NCBI RefSeq assembly: GCF_000349725.1
Contig: NZ_KB714687.1
Coordinates: 1 to 64,000 of the forward strand
Source of the DNA: Ligilactobacillus pobuzihii E100301 = KCTC 13174
GTDB taxonomy: Bacteria > Bacillota > Bacilli > Lactobacillales > Lactobacillaceae
Length of the DNA: 64,000 nucleotides
Direction: 5' to 3'
Both the position numbers and the translations under genes were made by a program. Numbering within the stretch: the first letter of the stretch is position 1; every line of letters begins with the position of its first letter. Below the pieces are notes generated by a model. It worked only from the letters and a program-made list of their open reading frames with translations, had not been told where the DNA came from and searched no databases. Positions 31,955-41,170 of this stretch are shown piece by piece.

Positions 31955-32805
31955 ATTACGTTTACCAAAGCGGCACACCGTTTTCCCGTCGTGCATTGAC
32001 TGATGTTTCATTAGATATAAAAACTGGAAGTTATACAGCGATCATTGGGCATACCGGTAGTGGTAAATCCACTCTTTTACAACATTTGAACGGCTTGCTG
32101 AAACCCACGTCTGGTAGTTTAACAGTTGCTGGTAATCACATTACAAGTGAAACTAAAAATAAAGAATTAAATGAGTTGAGACATCACGTTGGTTTTGTTT
32201 TTCAATTTCCTGAGGCCCAGCTTTTTGAAGAAACAGTTTTAAAAGATATTGCATTTGCGCCGAAAAACTTTGGTAAAAGTGATGAAGAGGCTGAACAAGT
32301 TGCTGCAAAAATGGCAACCTTAGTGGGACTACCAGATAGTGTCTTAGATAGTTCTCCCTTTGAATTATCTGGTGGTCAGATGCGACGGGTGGCAATCGCA
32401 GGAGTTTTAGCTATGGAACCGCAGATTTTAGTCTTAGATGAGCCAACTGCTGGACTGGATCCTAAGGGACGCTTAGAAATGATGGAGATGTTTGAGCAGT
32501 TACACCAAGAACAACATTTGACTATTATTTTAGTCACCCATCAGATGAATGATGTGGCTAATTACGCTGATCATGTAGTCGTGATGGAAAACGGTGGCTT
32601 AATTGCCAATAGCACGCCAGAAAGAGTTTTTAGTGATCCCGATTGGCTACATAAGCACCATCTTGGACTACCACAAACCACAGCGTTCGCTGCCAAATTA
32701 GCCAAACAGGGAGTACCTTTTGAGACTTTGCCTTTGACTGAAAAACAACTTGCAGAAAAGCTTGCGGAGCTAATGCCTCAAAGTGGGGGTGAGCTTCATG
32801 GATAA
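31924..32805 (+). CDS. ecfA2: ECF transporter ATPase EcfA2
   Basis: This is the second ATPase of the ECF module (293 aa). The start is TTG 31924, about ten bases behind GGGAG inside ecfA1. Walker A GHTGSGKST is at 42-50, LSGGQ near 147-151, and Walker B ends in LDEPTAGLDP. Heterodimerisation with EcfA1 is family knowledge. It overlaps ecfT by eight bases, so the three genes are translationally coupled. Confidence 0.96.
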   Translation: MVKSIHIEKLNYVYQSGTPFSRRALTDVSLDIKTGSYTAIIGHTGSGKSTLLQHLNGLLKPTSGSLTVAGNHITSETKNKELNELRHHVGFVFQFPEAQLFEETVLKDIAFAPKNFGKSDEEAEQVAAKMATLVGLPDSVLDSSPFELSGGQMRRVAIAGVLAMEPQILVLDEPTAGLDPKGRLEMMEMFEQLHQEQHLTIILVTHQMNDVANYADHVVVMENGGLIANSTPERVFSDPDWLHKHHLGLPQTTAFAAKLAKQGVPFETLPLTEKQLAEKLAELMPQSGGELHG

Positions 32806-33592
32806 AATGTTACTGGGTCGTTATATTAACGGCGAATCTTTGATTCATCATTTGGATCCACGGGGGAAGTTATTCCTTAGTTTCTATTTTATCGTGATCG
32901 TTTTTTTGTGTAACAACTGGGAAACGTATGTCCTGATGGCTGCGATGGTAATGCTATTTGTCAAACTGTCAGATATTTCACTTGGCTTTTTTATTAAAGG
33001 TGTTAGACCTTTGATCTGGCTGATCTTATTTACAGTTTTATTGCAGATCTTCTTTTCTAGTGGTGGGCAAGTTTTTTGGCATTTTGGACCATTTACGATT
33101 ACTGATCAAGGACTGATCAACGGTGTCTTTGTTTTTTGTCGTTTCGTGTTGATCATTTTCATGTCGACATTATTAACATTAACGACTACACCGATCGAGA
33201 TCTCGGACGGCTTAGAGTCACTGTTGAAACCACTCACTAAGATCAAAGTACCGGTATATGAAATTGCCTTGATGCTATCGATCGCCTTACGTTTTGTACC
33301 GACGTTGATGGACGAAACAACTAAAATCATGAACGCGCAGCGGGCTCGCGGAGTCAACTTTGGAGAAGGTAACTTGTTGAAACAGATCAAATCGGTGATA
33401 CCTTTATTGATCCCACTATTTGTCAGCTCGTTTAACCGTGCAGAAGACCTGGCAACTGCGATGGAAGCGCGAGGCTACCATGGCGGAGAAGGTCGGACAA
33501 AATATCGCGAACAAGAGTGGCGTAAAAATGATACGCTGGCTGTGATCTTATTCATAGCTTTGACTGGCGCACTGATTTTTTTACGTAATTAA
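32798..33592 (+). CDS. ecfT: ECF transporter transmembrane protein EcfT
   Basis: EcfT is the membrane coupling component. I use ATG 32798 (264 aa) behind GGGGGTGAG. Several hydrophobic segments (about 26-130 and the C-terminal end) flank the long cytoplasmic coupling helices. Both family A-R-G motifs that dock into the ATPases are visible, in QRARGVNF and AMEARGYHG. truA follows after 41 bases. Confidence 0.96.
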   Translation: MDKMLLGRYINGESLIHHLDPRGKLFLSFYFIVIVFLCNNWETYVLMAAMVMLFVKLSDISLGFFIKGVRPLIWLILFTVLLQIFFSSGGQVFWHFGPFTITDQGLINGVFVFCRFVLIIFMSTLLTLTTTPIEISDGLESLLKPLTKIKVPVYEIALMLSIALRFVPTLMDETTKIMNAQRARGVNFGEGNLLKQIKSVIPLLIPLFVSSFNRAEDLATAMEARGYHGGEGRTKYREQEWRKNDTLAVILFIALTGALIFLRN

Positions 33593-33633
33593 TTGGCGCG
33601 TTAAAATTAGTATATTTAGTAAAGGAATTAAAA

Positions 33634-34464
33634 ATGACAAGTCGTTATAAAATAACTATGGCTTATGACGGGACCCATTTTGCGGGATTTCAAAGCCAGC
33701 CTGAACAACGAACAGTTCAATCGGTACTGGAAAAAGCGGTTAATAAAATGAGCAAATTAAATGAGTATATTACTATTTTTGGTTCGGGGCGTACCGATTC
33801 AGGTGTACATGCTTTGGGGCAAGTGGCTCACTTTGATTTTCCACACGATGTGCCAGCTGACTCTATGTTACGGGGCTTGAATAGCATGTTGCCGTTAGAT
33901 ATCGAGATCGTTGATTGTCAGATCGTACCAGAGACCTTCCATGCAAGATATGAAGCACATGCTAAAAGGTACATGTATCGAGTCTCACGCTCATGGTTTA
34001 TTGACCCCTTCAAGCGTTTGTATACGGGACACTATAAATATCCGCTAGACGTTGAGAGGATCAAGCAGGCTATGCCAGACTTAGTGGGGACTCATGATTT
34101 TAGCAGCTTCGTGGCTTCAGGTAGTCAAGCTAGATCTCACGTTCGCACGATTTATGAAGCCACAGTAGAAGACGATCCTGCTAATAATGAGTTAGTGTTT
34201 GAATTTTGTGGAAATGGTTTTTTGTATAATCAAGTACGGATCATGGTGGCAACTTTATTAGAGATCGGCAATGCTAGAAGACCTATTCATGATTTTTTAC
34301 GTTTGTATGATGTGAAAGACCGTAATCAAGCACGTGAAACTGCACCAGCTAGTGGGTTGTATTTGAAGGAAGTTTATTATGGTCAACAAGCCCAGGAGAT
34401 TGTTGCAAAAGCTCTCTTGCAAAATCAGGGTCTGAGAAGTAAAATAGATTCACAAATTAAGTGA
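33634..34464 (+). CDS. truA: tRNA pseudouridine synthase A
   Basis: TruA makes pseudouridine at positions 38-40 of tRNA anticodon stems. The 276-residue protein has the catalytic Asp55 in [11 protein letters not shown] and the conserved [12 protein letters not shown] start. AAAGGAA precedes the ATG. Its location between ecfT and rplM is common in Firmicutes. The C-terminal tail of about 25 residues is somewhat long and basic. Confidence 0.97.
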   Translation: MTSRYKITMAYDGTHFAGFQSQPEQRTVQSVLEKAVNKMSKLNEYITIFGSGRTDSGVHALGQVAHFDFPHDVPADSMLRGLNSMLPLDIEIVDCQIVPETFHARYEAHAKRYMYRVSRSWFIDPFKRLYTGHYKYPLDVERIKQAMPDLVGTHDFSSFVASGSQARSHVRTIYEATVEDDPANNELVFEFCGNGFLYNQVRIMVATLLEIGNARRPIHDFLRLYDVKDRNQARETAPASGLYLKEVYYGQQAQEIVAKALLQNQGLRSKIDSQIK

Positions 34465-34492
34465 AAAAAGTTATCTTTTTACCGGTTTTTAT

Positions 34493-34521
34493 TTGACTAG
34501 TAGTTAAAAAAATCGTACTAT
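34493..34521 (+). promoter_or_regulatory. Promoter of rplM-rpsI
   Basis: TTGACT (34493-34498) and TACTAT (34516-34521) with exactly 17 bases between them. Transcription would start near 34528. Confidence 0.75.
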
Positions 34522-34527
34522 AGTACA

Positions 34528-34603
34528 TGGTATTGTTTGCCCCACAGTAGGCCCCGTTAACTTATTGTTTGTCAAACAAGCATCATAAATGGAGGAAATA
34601 AAC
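34528..34603 (+). promoter_or_regulatory. rplM leader (candidate L13 leader)
   Basis: The leader contains CCCCACAGTAGGCCCC followed by a near-perfect palindrome TTGTTTG-T-CAAACAA directly upstream of the ribosome binding site. An L13 leader family is known upstream of rplM in Firmicutes; location and the C-rich/G-rich pattern fit, but I have not tested it against a model. Confidence 0.5.
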
Positions 34604-35047
34604 GTGCGTACAACATATTTAGCAAAATCAGGCGAAGTAGAACGTAAATGGTATGTCGTTGACGCTACAGATGTCCCTTTGGGTCGTTTGTCAAGTTCAG
34701 TTGCAACTATCTTACGCGGTAAAAACAAGCCAACATATACACCAAACGTTGACACAGGTGACTTTGTGATCATTATCAATGCTGACAAGGTTGCTTTGAC
34801 AGGTAAGAAAGCTTCTCGTAAGGTATATTACCATCACACATTACATCCAGGTGGTTTAAAGGAACGGACTGCTGGTGATTATCGTGAAAATGACCCAGAG
34901 AAGTTACTTGCACTTTCAATTGGAGGCATGCTTCCAAAAGGTACTCTTGGTCGTCAACAACTCAAGAAATTACACGTATATCGCGGTGCAGATCACAAGC
35001 ATGCAGCACAGAATCCAGAAGTTTTGGATATCAATAAATTAGTCTAG
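34604..35047 (+). CDS. rplM: 50S ribosomal protein L13
   Basis: L13 is an early 50S assembly protein. The start is GTG 34604, behind GGAGGAAATAAAC, giving 147 residues beginning [16 protein letters not shown]; the longer frame from 34589 overlaps the ribosome binding site. The motifs [15 protein letters not shown] and [20 protein letters not shown] are conserved. rpsI follows after 13 bases. Confidence 0.97.
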   Translation: MRTTYLAKSGEVERKWYVVDATDVPLGRLSSSVATILRGKNKPTYTPNVDTGDFVIIINADKVALTGKKASRKVYYHHTLHPGGLKERTAGDYRENDPEKLLALSIGGMLPKGTLGRQQLKKLHVYRGADHKHAAQNPEVLDINKLV

Positions 35048-35060
35048 GAGGAATTTGAAA

Positions 35061-35453
35061 GTGGCTCAAGTACAATATAATGGCACAGGCCGTCGTAAAA
35101 ATTCCGTTGCTCGTGTTCGTTTGGTACCCGGTACTGGTAAGATCACGATGAACGGCAAAAGTGTAGAAGAATATGTTCCATTTGCTAACTTGATCGAAGT
35201 TATCAAGCAACCATTTGGTGTTACAGAAACAGCTGACCAATATGACGTTTTTGTTAACGTTAATGGTGGTGGCTATGCAGGACAAGCTGGAGCAGTCCGT
35301 CATGGTATTGCTCGTGCTTTGTTGCAAGTTGACCCGGAATTCCGTGGTGTTTTAAAGCGCGCAGGTCTTTTGACTCGTGACCCTCGTATGAAGGAACGTC
35401 GCAAGCCAGGCTTGAAGAAAGCTCGTAAGGCTCCACAGTTCTCAAAACGTTAA
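35061..35453 (+). CDS. rpsI: 30S ribosomal protein S9
   Basis: S9 reaches the P-site tRNA with its C-terminal tail. I use GTG 35061 (130 aa, [15 protein letters not shown]) because AGGAGG at 35046 is nine bases upstream, while TTG 35055 is too close. The tail [11 protein letters not shown] ends in the universally conserved Lys-Arg. Confidence 0.97.
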   Translation: MAQVQYNGTGRRKNSVARVRLVPGTGKITMNGKSVEEYVPFANLIEVIKQPFGVTETADQYDVFVNVNGGGYAGQAGAVRHGIARALLQVDPEFRGVLKRAGLLTRDPRMKERRKPGLKKARKAPQFSKR

Positions 35454-35471
35454 TCAAATTATCGTTTGGAC

Positions 35472-35505
35472 AAAAAGCATTCTCTTTTGGAGGGTGTTTT
35501 TTTTT
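35472..35505 (+). terminator. Terminator of rplM-rpsI
   Basis: AAAAAGCATTCTC pairs with GAGGGTGTTTTTT (several G-T pairs) around TTTTG, followed by more T. Confidence 0.85.
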
Positions 35506-35664
35506 AGCAAAAAAGCCATGGTTATTCGTGAAAATTTTACCCAAAAAGTGTACACTGAAAATAGTGGTAGAAAATATGACATGACCATTGAACCAAGTGT
35601 GGCTGTTGTTATTATTCGTGAATAAGCTCGTAATTTGAACTTTTGAATAAGAGGAGGAAGATGC

Positions 35665-36492
35665 ATGCGTCCGTTACAAGAACAAATTATTACCAAACTA
35701 AAAGTGCAACCAAAAATCGACCCACAAACAGAAATTCGCCGCTCGATCGATTTTTTGAAGGAATATCTGCAAAAACATTCATTTCTAAAAACATTAGTGT
35801 TAGGTATCTCAGGCGGGCAAGATTCAACGCTTGCTGGTGCTTTATGTGAACAGGCGGTTAGTGAATTACGTGATCAGACTGGTGATCAAGAGTACAAGTT
35901 TATCGCTGTACGTTTACCTTACGGTGACCAGGCAGATGAACAAGATGCCTTAGATGCTATCGATTTTATGCAAGCTGATCAAACAGTACGTATCGACATT
36001 AAAGATAGTTCTGATGCCATGGCCGCTGCGATAGAAGCTAATCAGTTAACTGTCAGTGATTTTAATAAAGGTAATATTAAGGCTCGTGCGCGGATGATCG
36101 CTCAGTATGCTGTTGCTGGTGCTTGTTCTGGGACCGTCGTTGGGACTGATCATGCGGCGGAAGCTGTGACTGGTTTTTATACTAAATTTGGAGATGGTGG
36201 TGCTGACATTACACCTCTTTGGCGTTTAGATAAGCGACAAGGAAAAGCAATGTTGGCATATTTGCAGGCACCTAAACATTTGTATGAAAAAGTTCCAACT
36301 GCTGATTTGGAGGAAGATCGTCCAGCTTTACCAGATGAGATAGCTTTAGGAGTCACTTACACGCAGATCGACGATTATTTGGAAGGACAACAAATCGATG
36401 ATGTTGCTGCAAAAAAAATCGAAAACTGGTATTTGAAGACACAACATAAGCGTCATTTACCGATCAACGTTTATGATGACTTTTGGAAATAA
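35665..36492 (+). CDS. nadE: NH3-dependent NAD synthetase
   Basis: NadE converts deamido-NAD, ATP and ammonia to NAD. At 275 residues it is the short, ammonia-dependent form without a glutaminase domain. The ATP pyrophosphatase loop SGGQDS is at 49-54. The downstream [20 protein letters not shown] and the [12 protein letters not shown] motifs are typical. AGAGGAGGAAG precedes the ATG. It appears monocistronic: the 211-base gap upstream follows the rpsI terminator, and several hairpins follow it. Confidence 0.96.
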   Translation: MRPLQEQIITKLKVQPKIDPQTEIRRSIDFLKEYLQKHSFLKTLVLGISGGQDSTLAGALCEQAVSELRDQTGDQEYKFIAVRLPYGDQADEQDALDAIDFMQADQTVRIDIKDSSDAMAAAIEANQLTVSDFNKGNIKARARMIAQYAVAGACSGTVVGTDHAAEAVTGFYTKFGDGGADITPLWRLDKRQGKAMLAYLQAPKHLYEKVPTADLEEDRPALPDEIALGVTYTQIDDYLEGQQIDDVAAKKIENWYLKTQHKRHLPINVYDDFWK

Positions 36493-36507
36493 CTGAATCA
36501 TAGGGAT

Positions 36508-36625
36508 GAGAGTGAAACAGAAGATGTTTTGAGGTCGACTTGTAACGACGATTGCGTTATTTTGAGTCGTAGCAAAGCGAAGAGCTATAATGACGTAATC
36601 ATCATTACAGTCAGGCTTCAATCTT
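36508..36625 (+). repeat. Dispersed intergenic element, copy 1 (degenerate)
   Basis: The first 31 bases (GAGAGTGAAACAGAAG then ATGTTTTGAGGTCG) match the left end of the element at 50095 in about three of four positions. Inside are ACGAC/GTCGT and TAATGA/TCATTA hairpins. The right end seen in copy 2 (TTTTGTCCC) is not recognisable here, so this copy appears decayed. Confidence 0.45.
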
Positions 36626-36638
36626 TTGGAATACATTT

Positions 36639-36688
36639 AAGGGTCGTCGATTTAACCTATTTTAATGGGATAGATCGACGGCCTTTTA
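36639..36688 (+). terminator. Strong hairpin downstream of nadE
   Basis: A 13-pair stem, AAGGGTCGTCGAT with ATCGACGGCCTTT, with an inner CTAT/ATAG stem and four T at the end. Probably a terminator for nadE and the region behind it. Confidence 0.7.
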
Positions 36689-36698
36689 GAATCGCACA

Positions 36699-36724
36699 GC
36701 TAGTTTTGTACTAGCTCCTTTTTA
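36699..36724 (+). terminator. Hairpin AGCTAGT/ACTAGCT
   Basis: A perfect seven-pair stem around TTTGT, followed by CCTTTTAG. The T tract is short, so termination is uncertain. Confidence 0.5.
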
Positions 36725-36726
36725 GT

Positions 36727-36763
36727 ACGAGAATTTAAAGCTGGTGGTCTGTTAAATTCTCGT
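36727..36763 (+). other. Perfect 12-bp inverted repeat
   Basis: ACGAGAATTTAA (36727-36738) and TTAAATTCTCGT (36752-36763) are perfect complements around a 13-base loop. There is no T tract. It is the third hairpin in a row in this gap. Confidence 0.7.
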
Positions 36764-36853
36764 GACTCCATGCTATACTGGAAATAGAAATTTTTGAGAC
36801 GGCACTAGCTAGGTTTTTCATATCCCTAGTTGAAAAGTAAATATTTTGAAATA

Positions 36854-36862
36854 TGGTATAAT
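36854..36862 (+). promoter_or_regulatory. Extended -10 promoter of the unknown gene at 36899
   Basis: TGG-TATAAT is a perfect extended -10; TTGAAA at about 36830 is too far for a normal -35. The start of transcription near 36869 leaves a short leader with AAGGAGGAA. Confidence 0.6.
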
Positions 36863-36898
36863 ATTTCAGCTAGTTATTTTATAAGGAGGAACCACAAT

Positions 36899-37330
36899 TT
36901 GAAGAAAAAAGCGGATCTAGGTAAGTATTTACAAACGATCACAGATATCCTTCAGTCTACTGAAGATATGGGAGGTGACTTGAATCCATATTTTGATCTG
37001 GCAAATGGAATGGTCACTGAAAGTAAAAAGTTAACTACAGATCAATTCGCACAGATCCAGGAAAGTTTTAGCCAAGGGATTACGGTTTACCACCAAAACT
37101 TGGATAAGTTGGAAAAAGTAGCTGCTCCAGTAATGATCATTGGACCACATAAGCAGTTAGTTAAAGCTTATCGTGATTTTGTAGCAGGCTGTGAACAAAT
37201 GCATGCAAGCATTGATTATTCTGGACAAACAATTAATGTCCAAGCTTTTAAAGATTCAGAAAAAGCTCAGTCTGATGCCATGGACCATGTTAATGCGCAT
37301 ATTAGCCGGATCATGCAAAAAGTCGGTTAA
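36899..37330 (+). CDS. Conserved-looking soluble protein of unknown function
   Basis: I do not recognise this protein. The start is TTG 36899, nine bases behind AAGGAGG (143 aa); the in-frame start at 36830 lies before the promoter. It looks soluble and mainly helical, without signal peptide, membrane segment or cysteine pairs (one Cys in VAGCEQMHA). The sequence has alternating charged and hydrophobic residues suggesting a helical bundle. It is a single-gene unit with its own promoter and a shared bidirectional terminator against recQ. Confidence 0.75.
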   Translation: MKKKADLGKYLQTITDILQSTEDMGGDLNPYFDLANGMVTESKKLTTDQFAQIQESFSQGITVYHQNLDKLEKVAAPVMIIGPHKQLVKAYRDFVAGCEQMHASIDYSGQTINVQAFKDSEKAQSDAMDHVNAHISRIMQKVG

Positions 37331-37339
37331 AACCTAGAA

Positions 37340-37387
37340 AAAAACATCTTCCTTGTCAGTGACCATGACATTAGGAAGATGTTTTTT
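37340..37387. terminator. Bidirectional terminator
   Basis: AAAAACATCTTCCT pairs with AGGAAGATGTTTTT, with an inner GTCA/TGAC stem. A and T tracts on both sides make it usable for the unknown gene (+) and for recQ (-). Confidence 0.92.
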
Positions 37388-37388
37388 G

Positions 37389-39188
37389 TTAGTTATTGGC
37401 AGAAACAGATCTTGCTTGTGGTGACCGTTCTTGGTAATTTTTAAGGACATCCAAGAATTCTCGGCCATATTTTGCTAATTTTTGTTGGCCAACACCTTTG
37501 ATCTCTAACATTTGGTCGAAATCTTCTGGTAAGACACGACACATCTCATGGAGAGTTTGATCAGAGAAGATCACGTAAGGAGGCACGTTTTGTTTTTCGG
37601 CAAATTCATAGCGTAAGGCTCGGAGTTGTTCAAATAATTCAGAATCTTCAGGATTTGCACTATTACTTTTGATAAGTGCCACTTTACGTGTAACTGTATT
37701 TTGCCCACGCAAAATTTGTGCTCCTAGTTCAGTTAAGTGTAAGGTTGGGTATTGTGGGTCAGGTAAAGTCAAATAATCGCTGGCCGTCAAATAGTCGATC
37801 AATTCCTCGATTTGGGCAGTTTTTTGTTGACGCATGATCCCATACGTTGATAAGTCGTTTAGTCCGAGTTCTAAAACTCGTTTAGCCTTGGAACCAGCTA
37901 GGACTTGAGCGACTAGTTTTTTACCATAGCGTTGGTGCATTCGCATCACACACGACAAAATCTTTTGAGTTGTAACTGTAATGTCAGTTTCTTGTCGGTC
38001 ATCGGTACAGTTTGAGCAGGTATTGCATTCATCCATGTCTTGACCAAAATAGCGAACGATGAACTGTTGTAAACAGTTTTGAGTATTAACGTAATTGACC
38101 ATGCTTTGAATATTGAGGTAAATAACTTCTTTATGTTTATCATCTGCGTCAGAATTTTCAGCAAATAGTCGCTGGATCTGCATGTCTTGGGCAGAATAGA
38201 GCAAAATAGCCTCTGCGTTTGCGCCGTCACGGCCAGCACGCCCGGCTTCTTGATAATAGGCTTCTAAACTTCCAGGAGCTTGGGCATGAATAATATAACG
38301 GACATTACTTTTATCGATCCCCATACCAAATGCATTGGTTGCTACGATCACGGACAAACGGTCAAACAAGAAATCTTCTTGATTTTTCTTTTTGACTGCT
38401 TCGGTTAATCCAGCATGATAAACTGCAGCTTTGAATCCGGCTTTTTTCAACATGGAGCCGATTTGTTCAGCCTTTTTACGGGTCGCTGCGTATATAATAC
38501 CAGCAGAATTTTGGTTAGCTTTCACGTAACGCAAGATATAATCATTTTTATTTTGTCCTTTAACTACTTTAAAAGCTAAGTTAGGGCGGGCAAAGCCAGT
38601 TTTGACCTCATTGTCAGTCGGGATATTTAGCCGGACCATAATGTCTTGGGCGACTTGCGTAGTTGCAGTTGCTGTTAGGGCAATGATTGTTGGCTGTGAT
38701 TTTATTTGTGGTAAAATGGAGCTTAATGATAAATAGCTTTTACGAAAATCATGTCCCCACTGAGAGATACAGTGTGCTTCATCGATGGCGATCAAAGACA
38801 CATTCAAGCGCTGGAGTTGGTTCATGAAACCGGACTGCTCCAATCGTTCTGGTGCAATGTATAAGAGTTTTAATTGTTTGTTAGTGGCTGCCGTTAGGAT
38901 TTGGCGCGTTTCGTTCCAATCTTGAGAACTATTGATGAAGCCGGCTTTGATACCACTATCTTGTAATGAGTCGACCTGGTCTTTCATTAGCGAGATCAAG
39001 GGGGAAACAACCAAGGTCAAACCATCTAATAAAAGTGCTGGTACTTGGTAGCATAGAGACTTTCCACCACCAGTCGGCATGATCGCCAGTGTATTTTGAC
39101 CGTGGAGTACTTGATCGATGATCTTTTTTTGTCCGGGTCGGAATTCAGTATAGCCATAGTATTTTTCTAAAATATCTTGGGGAGTCAA
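37389..39188 (-). CDS. recQ: ATP-dependent DNA helicase RecQ
   Basis: RecQ is a 3'-5' helicase in recombination and fork repair. The start is TTG 39188 (599 aa) behind AAAGGAGC; the longer frame to 39230 has no ribosome binding site. Walker A with MPTGGGKS is at 37-44 and the DEAH box at 136-139. The helicase C domain is followed by the RecQ zinc site (Cys residues in DECNTCSNC), a winged-helix RQC region, and an HRDC domain at the C-terminus (about 510-590). It is monocistronic and convergent with the unknown gene. Confidence 0.95.
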   Translation of the reverse strand: MTPQDILEKYYGYTEFRPGQKKIIDQVLHGQNTLAIMPTGGGKSLCYQVPALLLDGLTLVVSPLISLMKDQVDSLQDSGIKAGFINSSQDWNETRQILTAATNKQLKLLYIAPERLEQSGFMNQLQRLNVSLIAIDEAHCISQWGHDFRKSYLSLSSILPQIKSQPTIIALTATATTQVAQDIMVRLNIPTDNEVKTGFARPNLAFKVVKGQNKNDYILRYVKANQNSAGIIYAATRKKAEQIGSMLKKAGFKAAVYHAGLTEAVKKKNQEDFLFDRLSVIVATNAFGMGIDKSNVRYIIHAQAPGSLEAYYQEAGRAGRDGANAEAILLYSAQDMQIQRLFAENSDADDKHKEVIYLNIQSMVNYVNTQNCLQQFIVRYFGQDMDECNTCSNCTDDRQETDITVTTQKILSCVMRMHQRYGKKLVAQVLAGSKAKRVLELGLNDLSTYGIMRQQKTAQIEELIDYLTASDYLTLPDPQYPTLHLTELGAQILRGQNTVTRKVALIKSNSANPEDSELFEQLRALRYEFAEKQNVPPYVIFSDQTLHEMCRVLPEDFDQMLEIKGVGQQKLAKYGREFLDVLKNYQERSPQARSVSANN

Positions 39189-39284
39189 AACAAAGCTCCT
39201 TTCTAAAACCTTCATCTTAAATTTTAGCATTTTATGTCAGAAAATTTTAGACTTGGAGACTAAAAATTAAAAGGGAGTGAAAAA

Positions 39285-39749
39285 TTGACTGATCATGATC
39301 TACAGGTTTTAGTTGAGCAGTTGTCACAGCGTTACTTTTTAAAGCCATTTAACCATCAGGCTGTGTTTAACAAACGTTTACGTACGACAGGTGGTCGCTA
39401 TATTTTGCAAAATCACGACATTGAGATCAACCCTAAGATGATGACTGAACATGGCCAAGAAACTTTAGAAGGTGTCATTAAGCATGAACTTTGTCATTAT
39501 CATTTGCATTTAGCAGGTGCAGGTTATAGACACCGCGATGTTGCATTCAAACGTTTATTGCAAGATGTGGGCGGTTCACGTTATGCTCCAAGTCCACCAG
39601 ACAAAAAGCACCCACAGATCAGGTATTTATATGTTTGCCAAGATTGTGGACAAACTTATCCGCGGGTCCGACGCGTGAATACACAACGCTATGTTTGCTC
39701 ATGTTGTCAGGGAAAATTACGTTTGGTCAAAGAAAATGTCCCAAAATAA
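39285..39749 (+). CDS. SprT-like zinc protein
   Basis: A SprT-family protein (YdcK type) of 154 residues. The start is TTG 39285 behind AAGGGAG. The zincin motif HELCH is at 67-71 with catalytic Glu68, and a C-terminal zinc ribbon uses Cys118, Cys121, Cys138 and Cys141. The family is metalloprotease-like; eukaryotic Spartan degrades DNA-protein crosslinks, but the bacterial short form has no settled function. It is divergent from recQ, about 100 bases apart. Confidence 0.88.
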   Translation: MTDHDLQVLVEQLSQRYFLKPFNHQAVFNKRLRTTGGRYILQNHDIEINPKMMTEHGQETLEGVIKHELCHYHLHLAGAGYRHRDVAFKRLLQDVGGSRYAPSPPDKKHPQIRYLYVCQDCGQTYPRVRRVNTQRYVCSCCQGKLRLVKENVPK

Positions 39750-39799
39750 TTAAAGATAAAAATTGTTTTATATGAGCAGCATGGTAAATAAAAAAACTA

Positions 39800-39828
39800 T
39801 TGCAGTTTTAAGTACCATTTGATATAAT
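39800..39828 (+). promoter_or_regulatory. Promoter of tRNA-Leu
   Basis: TTGCAG (39800-39805), 17 bases, then a perfect TATAAT (39823-39828) preceded by TGA (extended). It ends 13 bases before the tRNA gene. Confidence 0.8.
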
Positions 39829-39841
39829 AATATCTGTTGTC

Positions 39842-39926
39842 GCGGGTATGGCGGAATTGGCAGACGCGTCAGACTAAGGATCTGGTGGGCATTGAGCTCG
39901 TGATGGTTCGAATCCATTTACCCGCA
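39842..39926 (+). tRNA. tRNA-Leu (AAG)
   Basis: A class II tRNA with a long variable arm. The acceptor GCGGGTA pairs with TACCCGC, and the anticodon loop CTAAGGA carries AAG. The discriminator is A, and CCA is not encoded. It has its own promoter and terminator. Confidence 0.94.
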
Positions 39927-39930
39927 TCTT

Positions 39931-39968
39931 AAAACCGTGGGAAACTGAAAAGTTTCTCACGGTTTTTT
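39931..39968 (+). terminator. Terminator of tRNA-Leu
   Basis: AAACCGTGGGAAACT pairs with AGTTTCTCACGGTTT (one G-T) around GAAA, then T. Very strong. Confidence 0.93.
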
Positions 39969-40099
39969 CGTAAAAAAATGAAGTGACTGCGTGACACGAA
40001 TTCAGTAAGTTTTTTAATGGTGGACGTTTTCTGAAACATGGGAAAGCCATGATGAGTCTTTTTTGTCAGTTACTGAGCAATAAACATGGGGTGCGAAAG

Positions 40100-41089
40100 A
40101 TGAAAAATATAACAGCAAAAGCCTGGGCCGAATATTTTCCGCCACGAGTGGTTGATAATAATGAATTAAGTTCTGTGATGGATACATCTGATGAGTGGAT
40201 CATTGCACATACGGGAATCAAATCACGTTATATAGCGATTGGTGAAAACACATCCGAAATGGCAACCAAGGTCGGGCAACAACTGTTGAAAAAGGCGGGG
40301 CTTTCAGCTGATCAAATTGATATGATCATTGTGTCAACGATCTCACCAGATGCTTTGACGCCTGCGACGGCTGCGATAGTCCAGGCAAACTTGCAGGCAA
40401 CTAATGCATTTGCGTTTGATATCTCAGCGGCTTGTGCAGGTTTTATCTTTGCTTTAAGTACTGCAGAGAAGTTTATTAGAAACGGTTCCTATCAAAATGT
40501 GATGGTGATCAGTGCAGAAAATAACTCCAAAATGCAAGATTTTCAAGATCGCACGTCAACCGTCTTTTTTGCTGATGGTGCAGCAGGGATGATCTTATCG
40601 CAAACAACTAATGAACAAGAAGAGATCTTTGTGGCCGAAAAATTGTGTACATCAGGTAATGGCCAGGTTATTCATAGTGGACGGATCGCTCCGTTAACTA
40701 AGATCAGTACTTCCAACTATCCACATATAGATGCTTTTTATCAAAATGGGCGAGAAGTGTTTAACTTTGTAACTCAAACGGTGATAACACATATGACTGA
40801 TTTCTTGCAGGAACAAGAAATCAGGCCGGAACAACTTGATTTAGTCGTTACTCATCAAGCTAATTTGCGTTTGATCGAAAAAATTGCGCAGGCACTTTCT
40901 TTACCACTTAGTCGTTTTGGGATAAATGTGACTGATCATGGCAATACATCTTCGGTTGGGATTCCGTCAGTTTTAGCTGAACAACTAGATCAACAAGATC
41001 AAGTTGGATTGACCCTGCTTAGTGGTTTTGGAGCAGGCTTGGCGTATGGCAGCTTGTTATTAGATTTTTCAGGCTGTGACCTAAAATAA
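40100..41089 (+). CDS. 3-oxoacyl-ACP synthase III family protein (FabH-like)
   Basis: A ketoacyl-ACP synthase III paralogue of 329 residues from ATG 40100 (a longer frame from 40049 is unsupported; the ribosome binding site GGGGTG is weak). The catalytic triad is complete: Cys112 in SAACAGF, His253 in THQANLRLI and Asn283 in DHGNTSSVGIP. KAS III starts fatty acid elongation from acyl-CoA and malonyl-ACP. It stands alone between tRNA-Leu and an LCP gene rather than in a fab cluster, so it may be an additional KAS III with different acyl specificity, or the only one; the window cannot tell. Confidence 0.9.
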   Translation: MKNITAKAWAEYFPPRVVDNNELSSVMDTSDEWIIAHTGIKSRYIAIGENTSEMATKVGQQLLKKAGLSADQIDMIIVSTISPDALTPATAAIVQANLQATNAFAFDISAACAGFIFALSTAEKFIRNGSYQNVMVISAENNSKMQDFQDRTSTVFFADGAAGMILSQTTNEQEEIFVAEKLCTSGNGQVIHSGRIAPLTKISTSNYPHIDAFYQNGREVFNFVTQTVITHMTDFLQEQEIRPEQLDLVVTHQANLRLIEKIAQALSLPLSRFGINVTDHGNTSSVGIPSVLAEQLDQQDQVGLTLLSGFGAGLAYGSLLLDFSGCDLK

Positions 41090-41095
41090 AATTTG

Positions 41096-41155
41096 AAAAA
41101 AAGACCTAACGTTTACTGAGTATATCAATACTTCAATAAAACGCTAGGTCTTTTT
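41096..41155. terminator. Bidirectional terminator between the FabH-like and LCP genes
   Basis: AAAAAGACCTAACGTTT pairs with AAACGCTAGGTCTTTTT (one mismatch), with an inner AGTAT/ATACT stem. It serves two convergent genes. Confidence 0.92.
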
Positions 41156-41170
41156 ATTTAACTGATTGTT

